DNA of 15,588 nt, taken from contig JASMTO010000151.1 in assembly GCA_041694215.1 (NCBI GenBank), forward strand, positions 1 through 15,588. The letters are read 5' to 3'. Below the pieces are notes generated by a model. That model had not been told where the DNA came from, ran no database searches, and saw nothing but the letters and a program-made list of their open reading frames with translations. The translations under genes were made by a program, and so were the position numbers. Positions 1 to 7,484 of the stretch are shown piece after piece; within the stretch, counting starts at the first letter, position 1; each line of letters opens with the position of its first letter. Source of the DNA: Flexistipes sp041694215. Its GTDB lineage: Bacteria > Chrysiogenota > Deferribacteres > Deferribacterales > Flexistipitaceae.

Positions 1-5
1 AATAC

Positions 6-1718
6 GTGATACCTGCAATATATAAAAACAGAAAAACAGAAATTTTTTTCATTTCAGCATTATTGTTGAGTTTAATCAGCCCGGGCACATTTGTTTATAC
101 GTTATCCGGATGTATCCTGCTTTTTTTGTTAATGAAATCCAGAATCAAATATTTACTTATGGCAGTGGTGATAATACTAAATTTTCTTTCAAACAAAGGC
201 CTTTTTATTATAGAGCATATGTTTGATAAGTCTTCCCAGCATGCCTACAGGACAACGGCAGGTACATATTTTAGCGATAAAAAGCTTGCACCAGGAGATT
301 TTGTTTTTGGTGAATTTGACAGGACTATGACAAAATACGGTCCTAATCTTTATGCAAGAAATAATTATGCAATACTAAAAATCCCTGTCGTTTCAAAAAT
401 ATTAAATACAAGAAAACATATCTCAGAGCATCTTTATTTTGCTTCAGGATTAAATGTAAGTCTTACCAATGCCCTGCTTATGGGTGATAAAAGCTATCTG
501 AGTGATGCTATAACAGATAAATTTACCGTCACAGGGTTAAATCATTTGCTGGCCATTTCCGGCCTACATGTTGGGATCATTGTGGGGATTATTTTATGGC
601 TGACTGCTTTTTTGCATATGAAGCTCAGATTCCTGATTGCCATGCCTATTCTTGCATTTCTAATAATTTTTACAGGTTTTAAGATAACAGTGATAAGAGC
701 TGTAATGTTTGCTTTTATACTAATGACAGCATATATCCTGGATGTAAAGTCACGTTTAAACAAAGTGATACTTTTTGTGGCTGCGCTTTTTATGCTAATA
801 GATAAAAGTCTCGTCAAAGATATCTCCTTTCTTCTATCCTTTTCAGCAGTTTATGGCATAATATACTTTCTTGGGCACAAAGAAACAATGTCTGAAAAAA
901 CAGTTTACGAAAAAATAGCTGAGCCAATAAAGGTTGGTATTGCAGCAACAGTATTTACTGCGCCATTTATTTTATACTATTTTGGGAATTTTAACTATCT
1001 AAGTGTCTTAAATACCGTAATAATGCTCCCGTTTATTTCTGTGTTGATAATTATGGGGATATTGTATCTGATTTTCCCGGAAATACTTATTATTCCAATA
1101 AGCGTTTTTGAAAAAATAACTGTTGTAGTACTTGATTATCTTTATCAATGGACATTCCCGGCCTTTATTTTAAATAAAATCTCTCTATCCCTTTTTATTT
1201 TGACCATTATTTTTATGTTAACAGTTATTTTTTCCAGAAAAAGACTTTTGCTGTTACTGGTCTTTGCTGTACCGCTTTTAAGCGGTAACAATGCTGATGG
1301 AGTCTACATCCCGCAAATGATTCGCTCCAAAAGCTTTATCAATATTACCGGGGATACCAAGGAAATTTTTTTTAAAGGGTGGTATTCAGACTTTAAATAC
1401 AAGCTTGTGCCTTTTGCTGCAAAGCTTTCATTACAGGAATTTGACAAAGGGTATATCAATATTTATGATGGTGAAAATAAATTTATTGAAATAAAAACAA
1501 TCACACAGGATTACAACAATATATGTGTTAACGAGGAAAAAAGTGATTGCTTCTATGTATTTAAAACCCGCTCAAATAGTATACACAGAAACACCTATTC
1601 CCCAAATCATTTTTATTTGATATACAAAAACAGCTTTAGTGCCGAAAATATTGTTGAACTGTCCGGGTACAAAAACGATGTTTACATAAATGGCAAAAAC
1701 GTTCAAATAATAAAGTAA
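6..1718 (+). CDS. comEC: ComEC/Rec2-family DNA-uptake channel protein lacking the metallo-beta-lactamase domain
   Basis: This is a polytopic inner-membrane protein of the ComEC/Rec2 competence family, which carries single-stranded DNA into the cytoplasm during transformation. Two hydrophobic segments (about 13-65) precede a soluble stretch (70-140) corresponding to the OB-fold region (PGDFVFGEF at 96-104). The competence domain follows, with the family hallmark ALLMGDKS at 156-163 and GLNHLLAISGLHVG at 177-190, and the second motif DISFLLSFSAVYGI at 272-285. About eight further membrane segments run to residue 425. At 570 residues it is shorter than full ComEC (about 700-800). The C-terminal 145 residues are soluble but show no HxHxDH metal motif, so the usual nuclease-like domain is absent. 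The GTG start is tentative, because the frame is open to the window edge and no ribosome binding site is visible. thiF follows 18 nt later. Confidence 0.85.
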   Translation: MIPAIYKNRKTEIFFISALLLSLISPGTFVYTLSGCILLFLLMKSRIKYLLMAVVIILNFLSNKGLFIIEHMFDKSSQHAYRTTAGTYFSDKKLAPGDFVFGEFDRTMTKYGPNLYARNNYAILKIPVVSKILNTRKHISEHLYFASGLNVSLTNALLMGDKSYLSDAITDKFTVTGLNHLLAISGLHVGIIVGIILWLTAFLHMKLRFLIAMPILAFLIIFTGFKITVIRAVMFAFILMTAYILDVKSRLNKVILFVAALFMLIDKSLVKDISFLLSFSAVYGIIYFLGHKETMSEKTVYEKIAEPIKVGIAATVFTAPFILYYFGNFNYLSVLNTVIMLPFISVLIIMGILYLIFPEILIIPISVFEKITVVVLDYLYQWTFPAFILNKISLSLFILTIIFMLTVIFSRKRLLLLLVFAVPLLSGNNADGVYIPQMIRSKSFINITGDTKEIFFKGWYSDFKYKLVPFAAKLSLQEFDKGYINIYDGENKFIEIKTITQDYNNICVNEEKSDCFYVFKTRSNSIHRNTYSPNHFYLIYKNSFSAENIVELSGYKNDVYINGKNVQIIK

Positions 1719-1736
1719 AGAATAACGGGGAAGTTA

Positions 1737-2537
1737 ATGGAAATATTTGTTAATGAAAGAAAAATGGTGGTGGATAATAGCACCACACTTTTTGAATTGA
1801 AAAGTAAAATCAAGCCTGATGCAGATGTTATAATAATCAATGGTTTCCAGACCGATGCAGATATAAACCTGCAGGACGGTGACAGGGTTTCATTGATTAA
1901 AAAAGGTGAAATCCCGGATGAATCAGAACTGAGATATTTGATGATGGCACGACATACACCGGGGGTTTATGAAAAACTCCAAAAGGCATCCGTAGCCATT
2001 GCAGGCCTTGGTGGACTGGGATCCAATATCGCCATAAACCTGGCACGTATGGGGGTGGGTACAATAAAGCTTATCGACTTTGATGTTGTGGAACCCTCTA
2101 ATCTCAACAGGCAACAGTATTTTATATACCAAATTGGCGAGCATAAAACAAATGCGTTAAAAGATACCTTGCTAAACATTAACCCGTATAATACCTACAT
2201 TACAGAAAACCTGTACATTACTGCTGAAAATGCAAAAGAGATACTGCAAGGATATGATGTAATCATAGAAGCTTTTGACAAGGCGGAAAATAAGGCTATG
2301 CTAATAAATGAATGTGTGAAGCATTTCCCGGATAAGTGTATAATTGGAGCATCAGGGGTGGCCGGCGTATTTGATACGGAAAGTTTGAAAATACACAAAA
2401 TCGGCAAAAACATTTACATCGTGGGGGATATGGTTAACGAAGCCCGTCCCGGCTGTGGACTTATGGCAACAAGGGTGGCTGTTGCTGCAAACATACAGGC
2501 AAATTTAGCTGTAAGATATTTATTGGGGGAGATATGA
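1737..2537 (+). CDS. thiF: ThiS adenylyltransferase ThiF with N-terminal ThiS-like ubiquitin domain
   Basis: This is an E1-like enzyme that adenylates the C-terminal glycine of the sulfur carrier ThiS for thiazole (thiamine) synthesis. Residues 1-57 form a ThiS-like beta-grasp domain (cf. the ThiS-like ubiquitin domain of family-2 ThiF proteins). It ends in KKGEIP rather than Gly-Gly, so it cannot itself carry sulfur. The catalytic domain follows: nucleotide loop GLGGLGSN (90-97), IDFDVVEPSNLNRQQ (113-127) with Asp116 and Arg125, Lys137, and Asp181 in EAFDKAENK. RPGCG at 237-241 contributes Cys240, a possible thioester or persulfide residue. The CxxC zinc pairs of MoeB/ThiF family 1 are absent. 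A GGGGAAG-like ribosome site lies just upstream of the ATG. The stop overlaps the thiS start by 4 nt, indicating translational coupling with its substrate. MoeB- or HesA-like activity is less likely given the ThiS neighbour. Confidence 0.88.
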   Translation: MEIFVNERKMVVDNSTTLFELKSKIKPDADVIIINGFQTDADINLQDGDRVSLIKKGEIPDESELRYLMMARHTPGVYEKLQKASVAIAGLGGLGSNIAINLARMGVGTIKLIDFDVVEPSNLNRQQYFIYQIGEHKTNALKDTLLNINPYNTYITENLYITAENAKEILQGYDVIIEAFDKAENKAMLINECVKHFPDKCIIGASGVAGVFDTESLKIHKIGKNIYIVGDMVNEARPGCGLMATRVAVAANIQANLAVRYLLGEI

Positions 2538-2734
2538 ACGTAGTTGTTAATGGAGAAAAATACACTTTTGATAAAACGTTGAGTCTTAAAGAACTTATTG
2601 AAGCGTTAGGTGTAAATCCTAAATCTGTAGTAGTGGAGCTAAACAGAAACGTTGTTGCCAAAGAGGATTTTGATTCAACTTATTTAAAGGACGAGGACAA
2701 ATTGGAAATTGTGCATTTTGTGGGTGGTGGTTAA
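2534..2734 (+). CDS. thiS: Sulfur carrier protein ThiS
   Basis: This is a small beta-grasp protein of 66 residues, the normal ThiS length. It carries sulfur as a C-terminal thiocarboxylate to thiazole synthase ThiG. The sequence begins MNVVVNGEKYTF, has the family-typical central VVVELNRNVV (37-46), and ends HFVGGG. The terminal Gly-Gly is what ThiF adenylates. The ATG lies inside the end of thiF (ATGA overlap), with TTGGGGGAG just upstream as ribosome binding site. No other thi genes are in the window, so the rest of the thiazole pathway must be elsewhere. A hairpin follows 18 nt after the stop. Confidence 0.93.
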   Translation: MNVVVNGEKYTFDKTLSLKELIEALGVNPKSVVVELNRNVVAKEDFDSTYLKDEDKLEIVHFVGGG

Positions 2735-2752
2735 AAAGAACATTAATGGTAA

Positions 2753-2785
2753 AGAGGTTGAGTGGTATATCCCCACCCAACCTCT
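2753..2785. terminator. Strong hairpin after thiS, possible bidirectional terminator between convergent genes
   Basis: Thirteen positions pair (2753-2765 with 2773-2785) with one A/C mismatch and a 7-nt loop. This is the most stable-looking simple hairpin between the convergent thiS and hcp genes. No T-run follows directly on the plus strand. On the minus strand a TCTTTTT run lies about 11 nt beyond the stem, so termination of hcp transcripts is the easier reading. The assignment rests on position and stem length only. Confidence 0.5.
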
Positions 2786-2801
2786 ATCTCTAACTACTTT
2801 A

Positions 2802-2853
2802 CCCTGTTAAACACTCCAGTAAACAGTCCGTCCGAAGGACGAATTTAACAGGG
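2802..2853. repeat. Palindromic dispersed repeat, copy 1
   Basis: Perfect 10-bp outer arms CCCTGTTAAA (2802-2811) and TTTAACAGGG (2844-2853) enclose an inner hairpin CGTCC-GAA-GGACG (2829-2841). Related sequences lie at 13413-13445 (inverted) and 15133-15214. All share a CAGTCnG core next to a [GA][GA]TTTAAC[AG]GGG arm. It resembles a REP or MITE-type intergenic element. It has no coding capacity. Confidence 0.65.
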
Positions 2854-2861
2854 CTCCACCA

Positions 2862-2900
2862 CCCCAGTGAAATAGGCTTGCGCATTTCACGGGGCAAGCC
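2862..2900. repeat. Overlapping, mutually exclusive hairpins
   Basis: CCCC-A-GTGAAAT (2862-2873) pairs with ATTTCACGGGG (2884-2894), giving 11 bp with one bulged A. The loop contains GGCTTG (2875-2880), which pairs with CAAGCC (2895-2900). The two stems interleave. With no linker between 2894 and 2895, both cannot easily form at once. The segment lies in the 3' region of hcp. A function is not evident. Confidence 0.45.
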
Positions 2901-2910
2901 TTAAATACCC

Positions 2911-2940
2911 CAACAACCTCCAACTACCTCCAACTACTTC
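2911..2940. repeat. Three tandem decamers
   Basis: CAACAACCTC, CAACTACCTC and CAACTACTTC follow one another without a gap, immediately after the hairpins and just before the hcp stop codon. A related CTAACTACTTT occurs at 2790-2800. This looks like simple intergenic repetition; no function is inferred. Confidence 0.5.
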
Positions 2941-2945
2941 TATTT

Positions 2946-4616
2946 TCACTTCCCTGCCATCATTTCCCTGATATCTGTTTCAGGATCCTGAATAGGCTTT
3001 ATATCAAAGTTATCCACCAGCACTTTAACCACATTAGGAGACAGGAATGCAGGAAGTGTGGGCCCTAATCTAATACCTTTTACGCCAAGGGAAAGCAGCG
3101 CCAGAAGGACACAGACAGCTTTTTGCTCATACCATGCAATATCATATGAAATCGGCAGATCATTAATATCCTCAAGGCCAAAAGCCTCTTTTAATTGAAG
3201 AGCAATATATGCAAGCGAATAGGAATCGTTACATTGACCGGCATCTAATACCCTCGGTATCCCGCCGATATCCCCTAAATCAAGCATATTATAGCGATAT
3301 TTTGCGCAGCCTGCTGTGAGAATAATAGTATCTTCAGGCAGATTTTTTGCAACCTCAGTATAGTATTCTCTGCTTTTATGTCTGCCGTCACATCCAGCCA
3401 TAACCACAAATCTTTTGATTGCCCCACTTTTTACAGCATCAACAACCTTATCCGCCAGAGCCATAACCTGGTCTTTGGCAAAACCGATTGTCAGTTCCTT
3501 ATTTTCCTGAGGCTGTAGCCCACCCAGTTTTTTGGCATGCTCGATAACAGCAGAAAAATCTTTCTGCTTTCCAGAGGGTGCGTTAGGAATATGCTTAATA
3601 CCAGGCCATCCCACCAATCCGGTGGTGTAGACTCTATCTTTGTAAGAATCTTTTGGAGGTACAATACAGTTTGTGGTAAAAAGTATAGGCCCGTTAAACT
3701 GCTCAAATTCAGTCCTCTGATTATACCAGGCTGTGCCGAAGTTACCTGCTAAATGGGAATATTTTTTCAGATTAGGGTAGGCATTGGCCGGAAGCATCTC
3801 ACCGTGGGTATACACGTTGATACCTGTACCTTCTGTTTGCTGAAGTAGTTGTTCTAAATCCAGCAAATCGTGGCCGGAAACAAGTATCCCGGGACCTTCC
3901 TTCAGGCTCGTATTTACCTTTGTTATTTCCTGGTTACCGTATGTGCCGGTATTGGCTTTATCAAGAATTTCCATAGCTTTAACAGCCATCTCCCCCGCAT
4001 TCAGAACGAGAGAAATAAGTTCGTCAACGGATATATCATTCCTCGTTGTTTCTGCAAGGGCATGCTCTGCAAAGGAAAAAATATCATCGCTTTTTTCATT
4101 AAGCACGTATGCATGATCAGCGTAAGCAGCTATCCCTTTAAGTCCGTAAATCAATAGCTCCTTTAAAGATCGTATATCCTCATTTTTTTCAGCTAAAATG
4201 CCGTCCTGCTCAGCCTGCTTTAGATACTCTTCTTTTGACCCTATGGGCTGCCAGCTGGCCTGCTCAGGGACATCTTCTGTAAATTCTTTGCCGGTCTCCT
4301 TTTTATATGCACTCAAAAAGCTGTTTCTAATTCGTTCTTTCAGTTCAGCGGCCCTGTTACAATATTCAACAAAGCGCTCAGGATCAAAATTAACATTGGT
4401 TATTGTTGCAAAAAGTCCTTCGAGGATAAAAAGATCCACTTCATCATCCACCACCCCATACTTCCTTGCTTTTTCCGCCCAATAACCTGTTCCTTTTAAA
4501 AGGTAAATCAGTGCATCCTGAAGTTTAGCCACCTCTTCATCTTTTCCACATACTCCTTTTACAGTGCAACCTTCATTCTTTGCCGTTTCCTGGCATTGAA
4601 AGCAAAACATACTCAT
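2946..4616 (-). CDS. hcp: Hydroxylamine reductase / hybrid cluster protein Hcp
   Basis: This is a cytoplasmic Fe-S enzyme that reduces hydroxylamine to ammonia in vitro and is regarded as an NO reductase or nitrosative-stress protein in anaerobes. The full length of 556 residues matches class I Hcp. The N-terminal cluster ligands are Cys5, Cys8, Cys17 and Cys23 (C-x2-C-x8-C-x5-C). All hybrid-cluster ligands can be placed: His249 (SGHDLLDL), Glu273 (THGEML), Cys317 (TTNC), Cys409 (MAGCDGRHK, the persulfide position), Cys437 (TAGCAKY), Cys462 (AGQCNDSYS), Glu497 and Lys499 (WYEQKAV). Their spacing tracks the Desulfovibrio enzyme closely. AAAGGAGG sits 6-7 nt before the ATG. The gene is divergent from a Crp/Fnr regulator, with an Fnr/HcpR-type box centred near -41. 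No hcr reductase gene is adjacent, so the electron donor is unknown. Confidence 0.97.
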   Translation of the reverse strand: MSMFCFQCQETAKNEGCTVKGVCGKDEEVAKLQDALIYLLKGTGYWAEKARKYGVVDDEVDLFILEGLFATITNVNFDPERFVEYCNRAAELKERIRNSFLSAYKKETGKEFTEDVPEQASWQPIGSKEEYLKQAEQDGILAEKNEDIRSLKELLIYGLKGIAAYADHAYVLNEKSDDIFSFAEHALAETTRNDISVDELISLVLNAGEMAVKAMEILDKANTGTYGNQEITKVNTSLKEGPGILVSGHDLLDLEQLLQQTEGTGINVYTHGEMLPANAYPNLKKYSHLAGNFGTAWYNQRTEFEQFNGPILFTTNCIVPPKDSYKDRVYTTGLVGWPGIKHIPNAPSGKQKDFSAVIEHAKKLGGLQPQENKELTIGFAKDQVMALADKVVDAVKSGAIKRFVVMAGCDGRHKSREYYTEVAKNLPEDTIILTAGCAKYRYNMLDLGDIGGIPRVLDAGQCNDSYSLAYIALQLKEAFGLEDINDLPISYDIAWYEQKAVCVLLALLSLGVKGIRLGPTLPAFLSPNVVKVLVDNFDIKPIQDPETDIREMMAGK

Positions 4617-4645
4617 GTGAACCTCCTTTTGTTATTATAATCTAA

Positions 4646-4651
4646 TGTATA
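4646..4651 (-). promoter_or_regulatory. Candidate -10 element of hcp
   Basis: TATACA on the minus strand lies about 30 bp upstream of the hcp start. A start site 7 nt downstream of it would place the 4674-4687 palindrome at about -41.5, the class II activator position of Crp/Fnr proteins. An alternative TATTAT at 4649-4654 gives about -38.5. No -35 hexamer sits at 17 bp from either, as expected for an activator-dependent promoter. Confidence 0.5.
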
Positions 4652-4673
4652 ATATCTTGTGGAAATAAAAGAA

Positions 4674-4687
4674 TTGATGTATGTCAA
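4674..4687. promoter_or_regulatory. Fnr/HcpR-type operator between hcp and its regulator
   Basis: TTGAT-GTAT-GTCAA is a 5-4-5 palindrome with one mismatch. It matches the Fnr consensus TTGAT-N4-ATCAA at nine of ten positions, and the HcpR-type TTGAC-N4-GTCAA signal equally well. It is the only such box in the 99-bp divergent intergenic region. The neighbouring regulator has the Glu-x-x-Ser-Arg recognition helix that reads TTGAT/TTGAC half-sites in Fnr. Predicted effect: activation of hcp and, because it overlaps the regulator's own promoter zone, possible autoregulation. Confidence 0.75.
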
Positions 4688-4715
4688 AAAATAGATTTTT
4701 TTTGGAGATTAAATA

Positions 4716-5375
4716 TTGAATAAACAACAAGCGGTTGACTTTTTCCTAAAAACATTTGCAGGATCTCCGGATAAAGACGTGTATAATACATTGTTACATA
4801 TAAGTACGGTTATTACAAAAGAAAAGAAAGAAATCTTTTTCTTGGAGGGAGAAGAAGGCAGTAACATATACTTTTTATGCTCCGGTCTTGTAAAATTATC
4901 TAAAACCAATGATGAAGGGAAGGAAGCAGTAATTCATTTTGTAAAATCTGGTGAGATATTTGCAGAAATTTTGCTTTATCTGAAAAACACATACCCTGTT
5001 ACAGCCACTGCTTTGGAGAACTGTGAGGCTTTGGCAATAGATTCTAAAAAACTTTTTGAGGAAATAAGCAAAAATCCAGTATTCTCAATGAAATTAATAG
5101 CTGTGTTAGCCGGCAGAATCAAATATTTTGTTAACATGATTGAGAACCTCACCTTGGCAGATACCAGAAAAAGATTTTTGTCATATGTGAAAAACATTGC
5201 AGAGAAACAGCAAACAAACAGGGTAAGGCTACCTGTTAACAAAGGTGAGCTGGCGCTTTTGCTGGGAAGTACCCCGGAGACATTTTCTCGCTTGTTGAGA
5301 AAACTGACAGAAGAGGGTATCATTGAGGTAAACGGCAAAGAAATTATTCTCTTTGATATGGATGAAATATCATGA
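4716..5375 (+). CDS. Crp/Fnr-family regulator, HcpR-like
   Basis: The 219-residue protein has an N-terminal cyclic-nucleotide-type beta barrel (about 25-125; FLEGEEGSNIYFLCSGLVK at 42-60), a dimerisation helix (126-160) and a C-terminal winged helix (172-212). The recognition helix TPETFSRLLRKL has Glu188, Ser191 and Arg192, equivalent to the Fnr residues that read TTGAT. Only two cysteines are present (55 and 103) and no N-terminal cysteine cluster, so it is not an oxygen-sensing Fe-S Fnr. Haem or NO sensing, as in characterised HcpR proteins, is inference. Translation starts at TTG with GGAG 8 nt upstream. Its target is most likely the operator it shares with hcp. The stop codon overlaps the start of the next gene (ATGA), so both are one transcription unit. 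Subfamily assignment rests on context and the DNA-reading residues. Confidence 0.88.
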   Translation: MNKQQAVDFFLKTFAGSPDKDVYNTLLHISTVITKEKKEIFFLEGEEGSNIYFLCSGLVKLSKTNDEGKEAVIHFVKSGEIFAEILLYLKNTYPVTATALENCEALAIDSKKLFEEISKNPVFSMKLIAVLAGRIKYFVNMIENLTLADTRKRFLSYVKNIAEKQQTNRVRLPVNKGELALLLGSTPETFSRLLRKLTEEGIIEVNGKEIILFDMDEIS

Positions 5376-7384
5376 AGCAGTTTGTTTTTATCCTGCTGGT
5401 ATTATTATCACTTTTGACAACTACTTTTGCAGAGGAAAATCCGCTTGACTCATTGTATGAAATTTTCCCAAAAATGACCGATTTGAAAGGGGGGGATTCC
5501 AGATGGATTGCAACAGGCATTGTGGACAAATTATACGATGATTATGTTAAACTAAGCAGCATTTATAACCATTTTAGTGAGAAAAGCGAGAAAATATGGA
5601 GTATCCGGAGGGATAAAAATTATTCTGTTGATGTCAATCTCTATTTTGCTAAAAATGTTCAGCGGGCTGAAGCACTGTATAAAGAGCTATTATCTCAGGG
5701 GAAAGGGACATATCAGCGGGATGTGGAGTTTGGTAATGAAGGGAGAATTTTTGTACGACCTATTTCGGTAAAAAAGCTAGAATCTGAATATCATCTCTAT
5801 TTTAGAATTCAAAATTTCATAGTTCATCTGCACACCTTTGACGGTTTTGCCCTGATGGATTTTGCTGATTTTTTCCAAAGGAAGATCAATCATTTTGTGA
5901 TGGAAAATATTGATATGTATCTTTTTAAAAATTTCAGTTTAAAAGTATCAAAACCAGGATATATAGAATCCAGGGATGATCTGATTGTTGGAACGGACAA
6001 TGTTTCAATGATTAAAATCTTGGGTACTGTTTCTGATGAAAACGGGAATGCCATACCAAACGCCACAGTGGATGTACTTGGTCATGACGCCTTTGTCAAA
6101 ACAGATGACGATGGTCACTACGTTATAACGTTTAAGATAGGGAAAGGAGAAAGAACCAGTGAATTCATAAAAAATTTCACATTAACTGCCAGAAGTGGTG
6201 AGGTGGTCCCGCTGGAGGATGTTCGTATTTACAAAATAGCAATGCAGAGCAGTGACAGGAAAGAGCACTTCTTCCTCAGGTTAAACGTCGATAAAAAAAC
6301 AGGGGAAATCTTTGTTGCGGAGAAGAAAATCTTTAATCAAATAAATGATATCGAAATTGATGGTAATTATTTTAAATTCATAAGAAATTGTAGCCCGGGA
6401 AGTGGATTTTTCAAATGCTTGCAGAAATTTCAAGGGGTATTAAGAAATGGTGAAATAAAAGGCAACTGGATCGGCACAGGTGGCAAAGGGTCTTTTGGCG
6501 GAGAAATCCTTAAGAGTGTTGTAGAAGAATACAGTCTTACTGGTGGTGAAGACTGCACGATGCAAACCGTTGAAATATCAGAAAATAATACTATTACAAA
6601 CAGTTATTCGGAAAGATTCTTTATTGATGACGACCATTCTCTGATTATTAAATGTAGACTTAAAGACGATTTTTTCACTCAATCAGCTGCAATTCATCTC
6701 ACCATGAAACCAACCGATGTAAACGTGAAACTGTACAAAAAAACAGCCATTATGGACAACAATTCATTGACATTTAAAAGTAAAACATATCTAGGTTTAC
6801 ATGGGATGACTGATGAGCCAGTAGATATCAGTGTTCCAGTATCAGCGAAAGAAATGAAGCGCTTTATAATTTTGTCAGGGGAGAAAATACTGGGGGAGGA
6901 TAAAGTGCTGGAATTTACAGGAGGGCCTTTGTATGAGGGAAGGCAGCCCGTTATTACAGTTCATAGTTTTGACAATGGTAAAAATGCTAAAAAAACATTA
7001 ATAGCAAAACTGATATCGTTATCAGGGATAAAAGATATAACTAGCCCTACAGAACAGCTAAGAGGTGACGGCAAAAAGGACATACATCTAAAACTTAGCA
7101 TATCAGGTATTAACGGAACCCTGAAAAACATAGAAATAAAAAACACCGGTAAACATGCTTACATTTGGAATACCAAACCTTTTGATGTTTATCCTGCTAT
7201 TGCACTGTTTTACAATGATTCACTAATTAACGAAAAAAATGGCAATATTAATTTTAATATAGACAAAGATATGGAGATAGATATATTTATGCATAAACCT
7301 GAGTATTTAAATGACAGTAATATCAATCTAACATTCAGATTGCAGATAGATAACAACTGGTACAAAGGGGATATTGCTAAGTAG
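5372..7384 (+). CDS. Secreted protein of unknown function with carboxypeptidase-regulatory-like domain
   Basis: This gene is not recognised as a named family. It encodes 670 residues beginning with a clear Sec signal peptide (MKQFVFILLVLLSLLTTTFA, probable cleavage after Ala20) and no further membrane segment, so a periplasmic or outer-surface protein is predicted. Residues about 215-290 resemble a carboxypeptidase-regulatory-like Ig fold (ILGTVSDENGNAIPNATV, then KTDDDGHYVITF). The region 345-400 is rich in Gly and beta-strand pattern (GEIKGNWIGTGGKGSFGGE), perhaps a small barrel. Five cysteines are present (about 10 residues apart in NCSPGSGFFKC), allowing disulfides. The start overlaps the regulator stop, so the gene is translationally coupled to the HcpR-like regulator. 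A 24-codon membrane peptide follows at once. Function in nitrosative stress or envelope sensing is speculation from context. Confidence 0.8.
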   Translation: MKQFVFILLVLLSLLTTTFAEENPLDSLYEIFPKMTDLKGGDSRWIATGIVDKLYDDYVKLSSIYNHFSEKSEKIWSIRRDKNYSVDVNLYFAKNVQRAEALYKELLSQGKGTYQRDVEFGNEGRIFVRPISVKKLESEYHLYFRIQNFIVHLHTFDGFALMDFADFFQRKINHFVMENIDMYLFKNFSLKVSKPGYIESRDDLIVGTDNVSMIKILGTVSDENGNAIPNATVDVLGHDAFVKTDDDGHYVITFKIGKGERTSEFIKNFTLTARSGEVVPLEDVRIYKIAMQSSDRKEHFFLRLNVDKKTGEIFVAEKKIFNQINDIEIDGNYFKFIRNCSPGSGFFKCLQKFQGVLRNGEIKGNWIGTGGKGSFGGEILKSVVEEYSLTGGEDCTMQTVEISENNTITNSYSERFFIDDDHSLIIKCRLKDDFFTQSAAIHLTMKPTDVNVKLYKKTAIMDNNSLTFKSKTYLGLHGMTDEPVDISVPVSAKEMKRFIILSGEKILGEDKVLEFTGGPLYEGRQPVITVHSFDNGKNAKKTLIAKLISLSGIKDITSPTEQLRGDGKKDIHLKLSISGINGTLKNIEIKNTGKHAYIWNTKPFDVYPAIALFYNDSLINEKNGNINFNIDKDMEIDIFMHKPEYLNDSNINLTFRLQIDNNWYKGDIAK

Positions 7385-7393
7385 GAGGTTTTT

Positions 7394-7468
7394 TTGGGTG
7401 ATTATATTGGATTAATAATTTTTGTGCTGGTTATTGTGGGTTTGGCCTTCTTTAAAGGCGGGGGCTGA
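7394..7468 (+). CDS. 24-residue single-span membrane micropeptide
   Basis: This short reading frame has a textbook ribosome binding site: AGGAGG at 7383-7388, 5 nt before a TTG start. It encodes MGDYIGLIIFVLV, continues as IVGLAFF and ends KGGG. That is a hydrophobic helix of about 17 residues with a polar N-end and a short basic, glycine-rich tail. The Shine-Dalgarno overlaps the stop codon of the 670-residue gene, which argues for coupled translation and against chance. It may be a regulatory or assembly peptide of the membrane. No family is recognised. The alternative is that this is a non-coding 3' end, but the site's quality makes a real gene more likely than not. Confidence 0.6.
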   Translation: MGDYIGLIIFVLVIVGLAFFKGGG

Positions 7469-7484
7469 GCTGCTGATTCATGCA

